Shown: positions 16,233-24,336 of the stretch, one piece after another
Layout: every line of letters begins with the position of its first letter
Numbering within the stretch: position 1 is the stretch's first letter
Assembly (NCBI GenBank): GCA_013214355.1
Contig: JABSSL010000110.1
Coordinates: 1 to 40,561, forward strand
Reading direction: 5' to 3'
Source: Saprospiraceae bacterium
Lineage (GTDB): Bacteria > Bacteroidota > Bacteroidia > Chitinophagales > Saprospiraceae
DNA: 40,561 nt
The notes under the pieces: model-generated
The model's input: the letters and a program-made list of their open reading frames with translations, nothing else
What the model was told of the DNA's origin: nothing
The model's database searches: none
Translations under genes and position numbers: made by a program

Positions 16233-18023
16233 CTAGTTCTTGAAATTCAGTAAATGTTGGTTTTCGACCAAATCCATGTATTCTGCAAGGTACTTTTGGT
16301 AGATAACTCTAGGATTGACCCCTTTCTGTTTACAAAGCGCAGCGGCCATGCCCACAGCAGCACCCATTTGCCCAGTTGTGCGCATTACCCGGGGACCTCC
16401 TAGCCCTGCATGAGAACAGCTGAAACAACGACCAGCCATAAATAGGTTGTTGATATTCCTAGAATAAAGGCTACGGTATGGAATGTAATACCGTTCTGTT
16501 TTGTAGAACAAGGCCTTAGAAAGAAAATCTGGCTTAGTTTCATCCACCAGATTTTGTTGGAAGTGTAGGTCAATATCCCTCTTCTCAACGACCACAGAAT
16601 CCGCTGGCTTAGCATCATCCAATACGTCTCGGAAAGTAAAAATATGATCCCCCATCAAGCGCCGAGATTCTCTTTTTCCCAAGAGGTAGGAAACCCATTG
16701 CAAGCGATAGTTTTCGTTTTTAGGGTCTTGCTTGGCATTGGCAAATGAGCCGTAGATCGCTTTCAACATGTGATCGCGGATCTCTTCGCCGTCGTGAATC
16801 TGATGAAGGTCGTTTCGGGAAAATTCCCAGTACCACTCTCCAGCAGTAGCTTCGTGTTCTTCGGCTACCTCTTTCGCCCAGGGTATGTCCGGGAAATCTT
16901 GAGGCGTTTCCGCTACTTCTGTACGCCAAAGGATGGAGGACCCCATTACGGCATTATCGGCTTCTTCCGGACTCCAGAGCTCTCCCCATTTGTCCCAGGC
17001 TTCTCCGTACTTATAGACGCTTTCTCGGCCATAGCTGTATTCTGCTCCCGCCCAGTAGCCGATCCAGCCATCACCGGTCGCATCTACAAAAAGCGGCGCC
17101 TTGAAACGAATACGTTCTCCGGAGGAGGTGTGACGGGCATCAACATGAACGATCGTACTGTCTTGCGACAAGGCATCGTATGCCCTCCAATTGTAGTGAA
17201 TATCGATATTACTGTATTTCTGGACGTTGCGGTCCCGTTTTTCCTGATCCTTAATGGCATCCGGTGAACCGTTTGGGTAATGCTCGGTGTCGATCATTTT
17301 TAGTATCCGTTCAAACTTTCCGTATATACCTAAGGTATGGACACGGATCTCGCTACTAGCATTTCCTCCCAATAGCGGTCGATCGTGAATTAAAGCTACC
17401 TTTAAACCTTGCTCAGCAGCAGCAATGGAAGCCGCACAACCAGCTATTCCGCCGCCGGTAACGACTAGGTCGTAGTTTTTGGTAACTTCAGGCGCAATGG
17501 GCTCTTTCAACCTAGTTCTTCTCCATTCTTTCAATTCTGGCCCATCTTGGGGTGGCTTTTGGTTCTTCGTACTGAGGTAAATTGCATCACAGCGACCATT
17601 AAAACCCGTCAGATCTGCCAATTCGAGTTTTACGGTGCCTTTGCTAAGCTTCATCTTCCCAGCGTACTCCCAGTTCCAATCAGGATTCAGACCCAGGGTA
17701 TTTTTTAGGGCCTGCCCATTGATCTGTATTTTGAAACGCCCCGGTGCTTCCCAAGGGCCTGGCGCCCAGTCTCGAGTCCTGGCCCATACATAGTATTCCC
17801 CAGGCTGATCGAGCTCAATTTTGGTAGAAGCATTCTTTACCACTTTGCCCATGCCGTGCGCCATCAGATAGGTAGACCCCATTTGTTCGATAAACTGTGG
17901 ATCAGTCATCCAGCCTCCTTTGTCTAGAAAGCTTTCAGCTTCGATGAGGGCTTCGTCTTGGGCGGTTGCCCAAGCGAAACAGCAGCAAATAAATGCGATG
18001 ATTAGTAATTGTGGTTTTTTCAT
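16233..18023 (-). CDS. Secreted FAD-dependent oxidoreductase with N-terminal CBM-like domain
   Basis: A 596-residue protein with a signal peptide (LLIIAFICCCFAWATAQ). Residues 25-150 resemble a carbohydrate-binding or golvesin-like beta-sandwich (EAESFLDKGGWMTDPQF, GEYYVWARTRDWAPGPW, LELADLTGFNGRCDAIYLS). From about 180 the FAD_oxidored family starts with a dinucleotide-binding motif, VVTGGGIAGCAASIAAAEQG, then GGNASSEIRVHTLGIYG. It ends with NNLFMAGRCFSCSHAGLGGP and RVMRTTGQMGAAVGMAAALC. Such enzymes are common in polysaccharide-degrading Bacteroidota and Planctomycetota; their substrates are generally unknown. The next gene starts 3 bases downstream of its stop. A periplasmic or surface sugar oxidation role is inference. 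Confidence 0.85.
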   Translation of the reverse strand: MKKPQLLIIAFICCCFAWATAQDEALIEAESFLDKGGWMTDPQFIEQMGSTYLMAHGMGKVVKNASTKIELDQPGEYYVWARTRDWAPGPWEAPGRFKIQINGQALKNTLGLNPDWNWEYAGKMKLSKGTVKLELADLTGFNGRCDAIYLSTKNQKPPQDGPELKEWRRTRLKEPIAPEVTKNYDLVVTGGGIAGCAASIAAAEQGLKVALIHDRPLLGGNASSEIRVHTLGIYGKFERILKMIDTEHYPNGSPDAIKDQEKRDRNVQKYSNIDIHYNWRAYDALSQDSTIVHVDARHTSSGERIRFKAPLFVDATGDGWIGYWAGAEYSYGRESVYKYGEAWDKWGELWSPEEADNAVMGSSILWRTEVAETPQDFPDIPWAKEVAEEHEATAGEWYWEFSRNDLHQIHDGEEIRDHMLKAIYGSFANAKQDPKNENYRLQWVSYLLGKRESRRLMGDHIFTFRDVLDDAKPADSVVVEKRDIDLHFQQNLVDETKPDFLSKALFYKTERYYIPYRSLYSRNINNLFMAGRCFSCSHAGLGGPRVMRTTGQMGAAVGMAAALCKQKGVNPRVIYQKYLAEYMDLVENQHLLNFKN

Positions 18024-18328
18024 TTTGTTTTGCTTACATTGTTGATTACATACTATTTCAACTAACTAGAGCGATTCATTGCTCTTAGCCAAGGGAATAG
18101 CTTCCTTTTCAGTAGTAAAGGTAATAATCTTCGAATCGGACAAAAAGTCCTTATCCGGCATCTTAGTTTGATGTTTCCACTTGACCTATTATCAAATAGA
18201 TGTAAATCAGAGATACTACCTTACTTACTGTCTTTAGCAACTATCAGGCTACTGATCAATAACATCAGCGTACCTGGTTGTTTGTGTTAATCGGATCGAT
18301 TGGCTTAGATCTTCCTTTGGTTACACCT
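18024..18328. other. Intergenic stretch with a possible coding remnant
   Basis: Separates two minus-strand genes. On the minus strand, a 40-codon open piece (about 18066-18185) reads WKHQTKMPDKDFLSDSKIIT and ends with a stop. Its composition is protein-like, but the piece has no clear start and no recognised family, so it may be the decayed end of a gene. Nothing else was seen. Confidence 0.3.
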
Positions 18329-19648
18329 TTATTCTCTTTTGAGAGCGCTGGTTTTTCCACCTTGCTTCACCAACATTTCATTATTATTAGGTATAAATTC
18401 AAAAACCATAGCTGCTGGATCAAATTTGAATTTTCCTTTGGCAAAGGCTTCCAGTGGCATGGGAGCATTATTCGCCACCAGAAGCACTAATTGTTTTTTC
18501 TTTTTGACCACCTGTATGGTGACAGGATAAGAATTGCTTGAATACGTTCCAATATATTGATTGAGTTCTTTTGCATCTGGCTTATAGACAGTGAAGATGG
18601 GAATATCATAATGTTGATTCAATAAGCTTTTCACCACTACTGTTTCGATTAAATTAAAGTCATAATCCAATCCATTAGCTGTCACGGCAAAGCCGATCCT
18701 CTCCTTTGGAAAATACCTAAACATCGACACAAAATTATCAAGTCCTCCATTATGGCCGTAACTGATCAAATCAAAATAAATACTTTGGAATAAGCCCATA
18801 CCAAATCGGTCTTTGATGGATGTCATGTTCTTTACATGTTTTGCTGGTAGGAATTCCCCGCCAAACAGTGCTACCGAGAACTTCATCAGATCTGCCGGCG
18901 TTGAAACAATACTGCCTGCTCCTAATCCGATCGTACCATGCGTTTGTGGCAATGCTTTCCATCTTTCATCAAATTGGTAAGAGTAAGCCTCATTCAGCTC
19001 ACTCGACATAGTTTTGGAGAAATAGGTGTCTTCTAAGCCCAGCGGTTTACACAGTTTTTCTTCAAGTATTTGAGCAAAGGTTTTGCTATATTTTTTCTCC
19101 AATATGTAGGACAAAAGAAGGTAATTTGAATTGCTGTAGGCAGCTTGAGTATCTGGTTCAAAATCACTATCATAGGCCGAAATAATTTCAAGCATTTCCA
19201 TTTCAGTCTTCGCTTGCGTATAGTAACTCAGATACGTTTTCTTGTCATCTGTAAAGCTATGAACACCACTTCTATGCTGCAGTAAATGGGCAATCGTAAT
19301 TTTGTCCGCATTTTCAATGGTAGGAAAAAAGCTGTCGATCGACTCAGTTAAACTCAGCTTATGCTCTTCGATGGCCTTAAAAATCAATACGGCTGTAAAG
19401 GTTTTAGATATGGAACCAATCCTATACTTAGTCTCTTTATTCGGAAGGGCCTGATTCGATACTTCCGAAAAACCAAATTGTTTATTGTAATACACCTTAT
19501 CATCCTTATACATGGCGATGCTACCCATGAATTTATTGTTGGATGTTAGCTGACTAAAATAAACATTTAACTTAGCGGTATCGATCTCCTGGGCGAGTCC
19601 AATGGCATTGATTAAAATGCATATTGTCAGTAAAATTATTTCTTTCAT
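18329..19648 (-). CDS. Beta-lactamase-family (class C-like) serine hydrolase
   Basis: A 439-residue exported protein (signal peptide: hydrophobic residues 3-19, LAQ cleavage). The beta-lactamase/penicillin-binding fold is shown by the SxxK motif S79-I-S-K82 in RIGSISKTFTA, the YxN motif Y171-S-N173 in YSNSNYLLLS, and H299-N-G301 in place of KTG. The last 80 residues form a separate beta domain (YIGTYSSNSYPVTIQVVKKK), as in many D-aminopeptidase- or esterase-like members. The substrate is unknown: peptidase, esterase and D-amino-acid amidase activities all occur in the family, and true antibiotic resistance is not implied. It stands alone, about 210 bases from the divergent nucleotidase operon. 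Confidence 0.88.
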   Translation of the reverse strand: MKEIILLTICILINAIGLAQEIDTAKLNVYFSQLTSNNKFMGSIAMYKDDKVYYNKQFGFSEVSNQALPNKETKYRIGSISKTFTAVLIFKAIEEHKLSLTESIDSFFPTIENADKITIAHLLQHRSGVHSFTDDKKTYLSYYTQAKTEMEMLEIISAYDSDFEPDTQAAYSNSNYLLLSYILEKKYSKTFAQILEEKLCKPLGLEDTYFSKTMSSELNEAYSYQFDERWKALPQTHGTIGLGAGSIVSTPADLMKFSVALFGGEFLPAKHVKNMTSIKDRFGMGLFQSIYFDLISYGHNGGLDNFVSMFRYFPKERIGFAVTANGLDYDFNLIETVVVKSLLNQHYDIPIFTVYKPDAKELNQYIGTYSSNSYPVTIQVVKKKKQLVLLVANNAPMPLEAFAKGKFKFDPAAMVFEFIPNNNEMLVKQGGKTSALKRE

Positions 19649-19861
19649 GATCTATTGATTTTAGCTACGACCTAATTGCCGAAAGACTGAGAATTAGACT
19701 TTTCTTTTCCAAAAGTGATCAGCAAAGCTGCGTTTAGGTTGTATATCATGATGGGATTCATGGTGGGATTTTCAAGTATATTTGCTTTGTATTTGCATAC
19801 CTCTCTATAAAAACAAATCCTATCTTTAGGCTTTACAAGACTTCCGTATAACCAAACAACA

Positions 19862-20620
19862 ATGAAACAAATATGGACGGGGCTGATCGCTGCGCTCCTA
19901 CTGATCTTGCCGGCCTGCAAGGTGAATCACCTGGCGGATGCAGCGTTTACCAATGTCGCGATTTCTGATGAACAAGCTTCAAAAAGACAGGCCTCGATCG
20001 ATAGTCTGGTCGCTCCTTACAAGGCACGACTGGATGCAGAAATGGACGAAGTGATCGGAGAGGCTGTAGTAGAGCTTCGCAAGATGCGCCCAGAGTCAAG
20101 ACTAGGCAACTGGTTTGCCGATTTGCTCCACGAAGAAACCGAAAAGCATTTAGGAAAGCCTATTGATTTTGCCATCATGAACTACGGGGGGATACGTATA
20201 CCTTCCATCCCAAGTGGTCCCATTACGCGCCGGATTATCTACGAATTGATGCCATTTGACAATTTAATCACCGTGGTCTACCTAGATGCCGGTACACTAC
20301 TGGAGTTTATCAAGCACATGGCCAAGGGCGGCGGCTGGCCAGCCAGCGCTCAACTCCGGTACAACATTAAAGATGGGGAGCCACAACAGATCACCATCGA
20401 CGGAAACCCGATCGATCCAACTCGGACCTATGCCGTAAGCATTTCCGATTATCTAGCCAATGGTGGCGGGGGCTGCGATTTCTTCGCCGAGATGCGCCGA
20501 GATGATTTGGGTATATTGGTCCGACAAGCCACAATCGATCATATCATTGAAGATACTAGACTTGGCCAAAAGCAAAATGCAGAACTCGAAGGCCGCATTC
20601 GATACCATGATGATCCATAG
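19862..20620 (+). CDS. 5'-nucleotidase C-terminal-domain lipoprotein
   Basis: A 252-residue protein with a lipoprotein signal (LIAALLLILPACKV, Cys about 19), so it is tethered in the periplasm or outer membrane. The body is the 5_nucleotid_C domain alone. Recognisable segments are RLGNWFADLLHE, FAIMNYGGIRIPSIPSGPI, YELMPFDNLITVVYLDAGTL and YLANGGGGCDFFAEM. In UshA-type enzymes this domain holds the nucleotide-base-binding site and is fused behind a metallophosphatase domain. Here that catalytic part is a separate gene 3 bases downstream, so the two products should act together on nucleotides or related phosphoesters. A TATATTTG sequence 78 bases upstream (19777) might be its -7 element, but no -33 partner is visible. 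Confidence 0.88.
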   Translation: MKQIWTGLIAALLLILPACKVNHLADAAFTNVAISDEQASKRQASIDSLVAPYKARLDAEMDEVIGEAVVELRKMRPESRLGNWFADLLHEETEKHLGKPIDFAIMNYGGIRIPSIPSGPITRRIIYELMPFDNLITVVYLDAGTLLEFIKHMAKGGGWPASAQLRYNIKDGEPQQITIDGNPIDPTRTYAVSISDYLANGGGGCDFFAEMRRDDLGILVRQATIDHIIEDTRLGQKQNAELEGRIRYHDDP

Positions 20621-20623
20621 TCT

Positions 20624-21532
20624 ATGAAAAGAAGAGCATTCATTAAGAAGACGGGATGGCTAGCTGCTGCTGGTGCCATGCCGCTGAGCAGCTGGACTGC
20701 GCCGGACACTATCAAATTAACGATACTGCATACCAATGATGTGCACAGTCGGATCGAGCCCTTTCCCATGGACGGTGGCCGTTTTCAGGGATTGGGAGGA
20801 GCCTCTAGGCGAGCCGCGCTCATAGAGACAATCCGAGCTACCGAAGAACATGTGCTACTGGTCGATGCAGGCGACATTTTTCAGGGAACCCCTTACTTTA
20901 ATTTCTTCGGTGGAGAACTGGAATTTAAACTCATGTCGCGGATGGGATATGATGCAGCTACCATTGGCAATCATGACTTTGATGCCGGGATTGACGGCCT
21001 GGCAAAGCAATTGCCAAACGCCAATTTCCCATTCATCATCTCCAATTACGATTTCAAGAATACCATCCTGGAAGGGAGAACAATGGCTAACAAAGTGGTG
21101 AAAAAGGGAAAACTCCGGATTGGCATGATCGGCTTGGGCATCGAATTAGAAGGCCTTGTTCCGAAGACCTTGTACAAGGAAACCCGTTACCTTAATCCCG
21201 TAGAACTAGCCAATCACCACGCAGCTAAACTCAAGCAGGAAGAAAAGTGCGATCTGGTGATCTGCTTGTCCCATTTGGGCTACAAATATCGCTCAGACAC
21301 TATCTCCGATGTAAGCCTGGCCGCTCAGAGTCGGCATATTGATCTCATTATTGGGGGGCATACACATACCCTTCTCAAGCAACCGGAACGCGTGTTAAAT
21401 CTGGACGGAGAGCCTGTACTCATTAACCAGGTCGGCTGGGGCGGCATGCATTTGGGATGCATCGAGTTGCTTTTCGAACGTAATCGGCGAGGGCGATGTG
21501 TGAATTGCAAAAATCTAGCTGTAGGGGCTTAA
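20624..21532 (+). CDS. Metallophosphatase domain of a split 5'-nucleotidase (Tat substrate)
   Basis: A 302-residue protein starting with a Tat-type signal (KRRAFIKKTGWLAAAGAM). The calcineurin-like metal sites are complete: LHTNDVHSR (Asp and His), DAGDIFQGTPYF, GNHDFDAG, SHLGYK and GGHTHT. This is the N-terminal half of a UshA/5'-nucleotidase-type enzyme with no C-terminal base-binding domain of its own. That domain is the preceding gene, whose stop is 3 bases upstream. It is probably a periplasmic two-metal hydrolase of nucleotides. The different export routes (lipoprotein for one half, Tat for the other) imply assembly after export. Confidence 0.9.
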   Translation: MKRRAFIKKTGWLAAAGAMPLSSWTAPDTIKLTILHTNDVHSRIEPFPMDGGRFQGLGGASRRAALIETIRATEEHVLLVDAGDIFQGTPYFNFFGGELEFKLMSRMGYDAATIGNHDFDAGIDGLAKQLPNANFPFIISNYDFKNTILEGRTMANKVVKKGKLRIGMIGLGIELEGLVPKTLYKETRYLNPVELANHHAAKLKQEEKCDLVICLSHLGYKYRSDTISDVSLAAQSRHIDLIIGGHTHTLLKQPERVLNLDGEPVLINQVGWGGMHLGCIELLFERNRRGRCVNCKNLAVGA

Positions 21533-21571
21533 CACAGATCTACTGCGCTTGTAAAACGTTGGAACTTGCCT

Positions 21572-21988
21572 TTACTTTTGGTACGTAACTTTTGCTGTGG
21601 CGCTCAGCGAAGCGGTCTTAATACCTGCCTCATCGAATAGTTCAGCACTTAGAAAACCAAAATTTCTACCGAGTTTTTCTACTTGCCCCACGGCCCGAAA
21701 CTTACCACTTCTACTGACCGCAAAATAGCTGACCTTTAGTTCTAGGGTAGACACTCCGATCACGGCTGGATTCAAGCCAAAAACGGCATGAGAACTCACA
21801 GCATCTAGCATGGCTGTCACGAAACCGCCCTGTACAATATCCCCCGAATGGCAAAATTGAGTACTAATTGTAAAATCCATTTCACAGCTACCAGCCTCGG
21901 GATCGACATCCCTGATTACACATTCAAACAGATCTAAAAAAGGAGGGCGAAATTGCTGCATCCTTTCTATAATATCTTTTTTAGTCAT
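21572..21988 (-). CDS. PaaI-family hot-dog thioesterase
   Basis: A 138-residue cytoplasmic protein of the 4HBT/PaaI type. The segment HSGDIVQGGFVTAMLDAVSS (about 47-66) holds the characteristic GG..A..D turn preceding the central helix. FGLNPAVIGVSTLELKVSYF then gives the beta strands, ending with LSATAKVTYQK. It should hydrolyse acyl-CoA thioesters; the acyl group is not deducible. It converges with the metallophosphatase gene (about 40 bases between stops). The next minus-strand gene upstream, a tyrosine phosphatase, ends about 80 bases before its start. The pairing with that phosphatase is probably incidental. Confidence 0.8.
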   Translation of the reverse strand: MTKKDIIERMQQFRPPFLDLFECVIRDVDPEAGSCEMDFTISTQFCHSGDIVQGGFVTAMLDAVSSHAVFGLNPAVIGVSTLELKVSYFAVSRSGKFRAVGQVEKLGRNFGFLSAELFDEAGIKTASLSATAKVTYQK

Positions 21989-22070
21989 AATTTTTTTTCA
22001 TCACTTCACGCCTATGAGCAAATAGGTATCTTCTGATTTATGGGTCTGCCCAAAATAGTAGAAACTCCCT

Positions 22071-22835
22071 CTACCCCTGGTCCAAACAAATTTCCTGTAG
22101 TTTTTCTTTTTCTGCAGAACCGATGCCGATGGCCTTTTCCAAAAATTCATCCATATTCCCGTACTGCTCAACAATGGCATCGTATGCTCCTTGAATGTAG
22201 ACCTCATGGGCAATCAGTATGGGTTTTACGCGCTGTAAATTAAACCCAAATTTATCAGCAGCCCTTTGTAACATATCCCAACCACCCTTTTGTTCCAGAT
22301 AGAAATTAGTCAGGAGATAGTCCTCCATGATGGTATCCTGGTCCACCCCTAAAGCTGACAATAGAAGAGCAGCAGCAAAACCCGTCCTGTCTTTCCCCGC
22401 CGTACAATGAAAAAGTAGTGGATAGTTACGTTCATCCAAAAGCAGCTCAAAGAAAGCCTTGTAACGTTCCGCATTTTTCACCACATAACTTCGGTTGGAT
22501 TTATACAAATAACTCTCTCTTCCTTCTCCCCTACTCGCATTTTCCATCCAATCTACTTTATCAAGTCGTCCTTCTCCAATGGGATAAGAGCAGCGATTGA
22601 GTTGATCTATTTGAAACCAGCGATCTGGCGACGCAGTCTGTTCAGCAGTGGTCCTGAAATCACAGATGGTTTTGAGTTGCAGCGCTGCCATCTTGTGTTC
22701 CTCAGCATCGCGTATCCAAGACAATTGACCAGATCGGAAGATACTGCGCCACTTAATTCTTCTTCCATCCTTTGTGCGATAACCACCAAGGTCTCTAAAG
22801 TTTTGAGCTCCAGCGATATCGATAAATCTATCCAT
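22071..22835 (-). CDS. Tyrosine/serine protein phosphatase (Y_phosphatase3 type)
   Basis: A 254-residue cytoplasmic protein with the N-terminal NFRDLGGYRTKDGRRIKW signature (about 12-29) and SGQLSWI that mark this family. The P-loop is LFHCTAGKDRTGFA, with nucleophile Cys144 and Arg150 (CX5R). The general acid Asp is probably in the loop around DKVDWMENA (93-100). The C-terminal helices include DTIMEDYLLTN, also typical. Members remove phosphate from Tyr, Ser/Thr or phosphoinositides; the target here is unknown. Upstream of the start lies a miniature inverted-repeat element at 23004-23175, whose end is within about 170 bases of this gene and could affect its expression. Confidence 0.88.
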   Translation of the reverse strand: MDRFIDIAGAQNFRDLGGYRTKDGRRIKWRSIFRSGQLSWIRDAEEHKMAALQLKTICDFRTTAEQTASPDRWFQIDQLNRCSYPIGEGRLDKVDWMENASRGEGRESYLYKSNRSYVVKNAERYKAFFELLLDERNYPLLFHCTAGKDRTGFAAALLLSALGVDQDTIMEDYLLTNFYLEQKGGWDMLQRAADKFGFNLQRVKPILIAHEVYIQGAYDAIVEQYGNMDEFLEKAIGIGSAEKEKLQEICLDQG

Positions 22836-23003
22836 GACTAACTTTATTTTGGCTCCTCACATTTTCTTTAATCTTGTTCAATCTTTCCATCCTCCTACAG
22901 CATTCCAATTCATCATTATGCTGCAATTGAACTTGAAGATAAGCGATGATGCTTCGGTTTTGCTCGACCGATCCACAAAACTGCGAAATGATTTCAACAA
23001 TAG

Positions 23004-23175
23004 GTAGTGTGACAATGGTAATCGGGCAATTTGGGATAGTAGATTTTGATGTTGCACGAGGCACGAAAACCGCAGATAGCCAAAGCTACCCAACCCGAAA
23101 GCTTTCGGATTTGAGTAAGGAAGTGAAACCGTAAAAGCTACAGCCAAAAAGTCGGAGAGTCTATTGTCGCACTAC
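23004..23175. mobile_element. MITE-like repeat, copy A
   Basis: About 172 bases bounded by imperfect terminal inverted repeats: GTAGTGTGACAAT at the left end, ATTGTCGCACTAC at the right. The same sequence recurs at 32741-32930 in the same orientation, with shared blocks CAAAGCTACC/CTAAGCTACC, CCCGAAAGCTTTCGG, GCCAAAAAG and GGAGAGTCTATTGTCG. The centre holds a near-palindrome at 23092-23111. It encodes no protein; open frames crossing it on the minus strand are spurious. It sits between the tyrosine phosphatase start and the stop of the toroid protein gene. No clear target-site duplication could be fixed. The left similarity may extend a few bases further (AACAATA in both copies). Confidence 0.75.
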
Positions 23176-23241
23176 TTTTTTGAGGCTGTGGAAAAAAAGG
23201 TATAAAATTGGGAAGATCGATAACAATCTCAAGATGGCTCA

Positions 23242-24138
23242 TCAAATATTCACGTTTGGCTCTGCGCCTACGAGGTCCGCATAATAATCGACCACCTCTT
23301 GTGCCCTTTCAGAAATAAAGAAGTTCGGCTGATTAATGGAACCAATCGATACAAGCATATTGTTCATCTTTCTTTCTAATTCCCATTGTCCGTCACCTCT
23401 CCGCTTAGATCTTAGTAATTCTAGGGCAGGAAGCAGGGCTTCGGAACTCACTCCTTCTCGCTTTAAGATCCATAATATTTCCAAAAAATCTGCTTTATAG
23501 AAATTAGGAAAGGTAAGCGCATCAATCTTATTGATCATTATCCTTGCAGGCCTACGAGAACTGTAACACACCTTATGCTTTAGTACGAAGTCTAGGCATT
23601 TTTGCCGAAGTTTTAGCAAGTCCTCTTTTCTAGAAACCTTAGGTATAAAAGAAATCCCTTTTAGCAGTTTGACCACTCCCCAGTAACAAGTATGTTTCCC
23701 ATAACAACTGGTATTGGTGCAAAACTGGTTCTTGGGTTCCTCATATTGGCCATCGTCAAAGCGCTGGTATTTACAGAAGAAGTCTATTACGCGCTTGCTC
23801 TTCTCATCCAAATCATCGCAGAAATACCCTTGTAAGTAAAGCATATTCCCATTTAGGCAGGGGATGGGGAAATGATCTTCCTTTAAAGAGTAAATCCCAT
23901 AGCTTGCATCAAACAAATGGTGCTTTACGGTTTCCAAAGGAGTCTTTATTCTTTCATCATTTCGATCACATTTAAGATCCGCAAGCAAGAGCAAGGCCCA
24001 CAAGGAAGCTCGGTAGTTCGGAACATAATGCAAATAATCCGGATAAGACTTATGCGTTGGGGGGATTACCTGCCAAAGGCCATCTGCCCTGCGACTAGCA
24101 AATATCTTCTCAATCAGTTGTTGGCGATGACTTCGCAT
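23242..24138 (-). CDS. Alpha/alpha-toroid (terpenoid-cyclase-like) protein of unknown function
   Basis: A 298-residue soluble protein with no signal peptide. Repeated helix-pair motifs with Gly/Trp turns (SRRADGLWQVIPP, YRASLWALLLLADL, FDASYGIYSLKED, RFDDGQYEEPK, CYWGVVKLLKGI, RGDGQWELERKM) resemble the squalene-cyclase/prenyltransferase toroid fold. Relatives are sometimes labelled, probably wrongly, as nitrogen-fixation proteins. A Cys/His-rich patch, CTNTSCYGKHTCYWG, sits near the middle and might bind a metal. The DxDD motif of class II cyclases is not seen, so cyclase activity is doubtful. It stands between the MITE-like copy A and the divergent propeller sensor gene. Confidence 0.55.
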   Translation of the reverse strand: MRSHRQQLIEKIFASRRADGLWQVIPPTHKSYPDYLHYVPNYRASLWALLLLADLKCDRNDERIKTPLETVKHHLFDASYGIYSLKEDHFPIPCLNGNMLYLQGYFCDDLDEKSKRVIDFFCKYQRFDDGQYEEPKNQFCTNTSCYGKHTCYWGVVKLLKGISFIPKVSRKEDLLKLRQKCLDFVLKHKVCYSSRRPARIMINKIDALTFPNFYKADFLEILWILKREGVSSEALLPALELLRSKRRGDGQWELERKMNNMLVSIGSINQPNFFISERAQEVVDYYADLVGAEPNVNI

Positions 24139-24336
24139 TCTTATTGGTTTGTACTTGCCCTTGGCACTAATTAATGAGGGTCAAGTTAAGGCATTAGGAT
24201 ATCTAATGCAGTGACTATCATCATCTTCAAACTTAATATCTATCAAAGGGCAAGGCAAGTTTATTGGATCAATACTACAGGTTTATGATTGGCTTCTCCT
24301 CTACACTCATGATTTCTACTTGAACCAGTCTTTTCT

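Noticed and set aside
22878-23147. Minus-strand open frame containing SNPKAFGLGSFGYL
   Set aside because: It lies over MITE-like copy A. A similar reading appears over copy B (32768-32956), so the similarity comes from the DNA repeat and not from a protein family.
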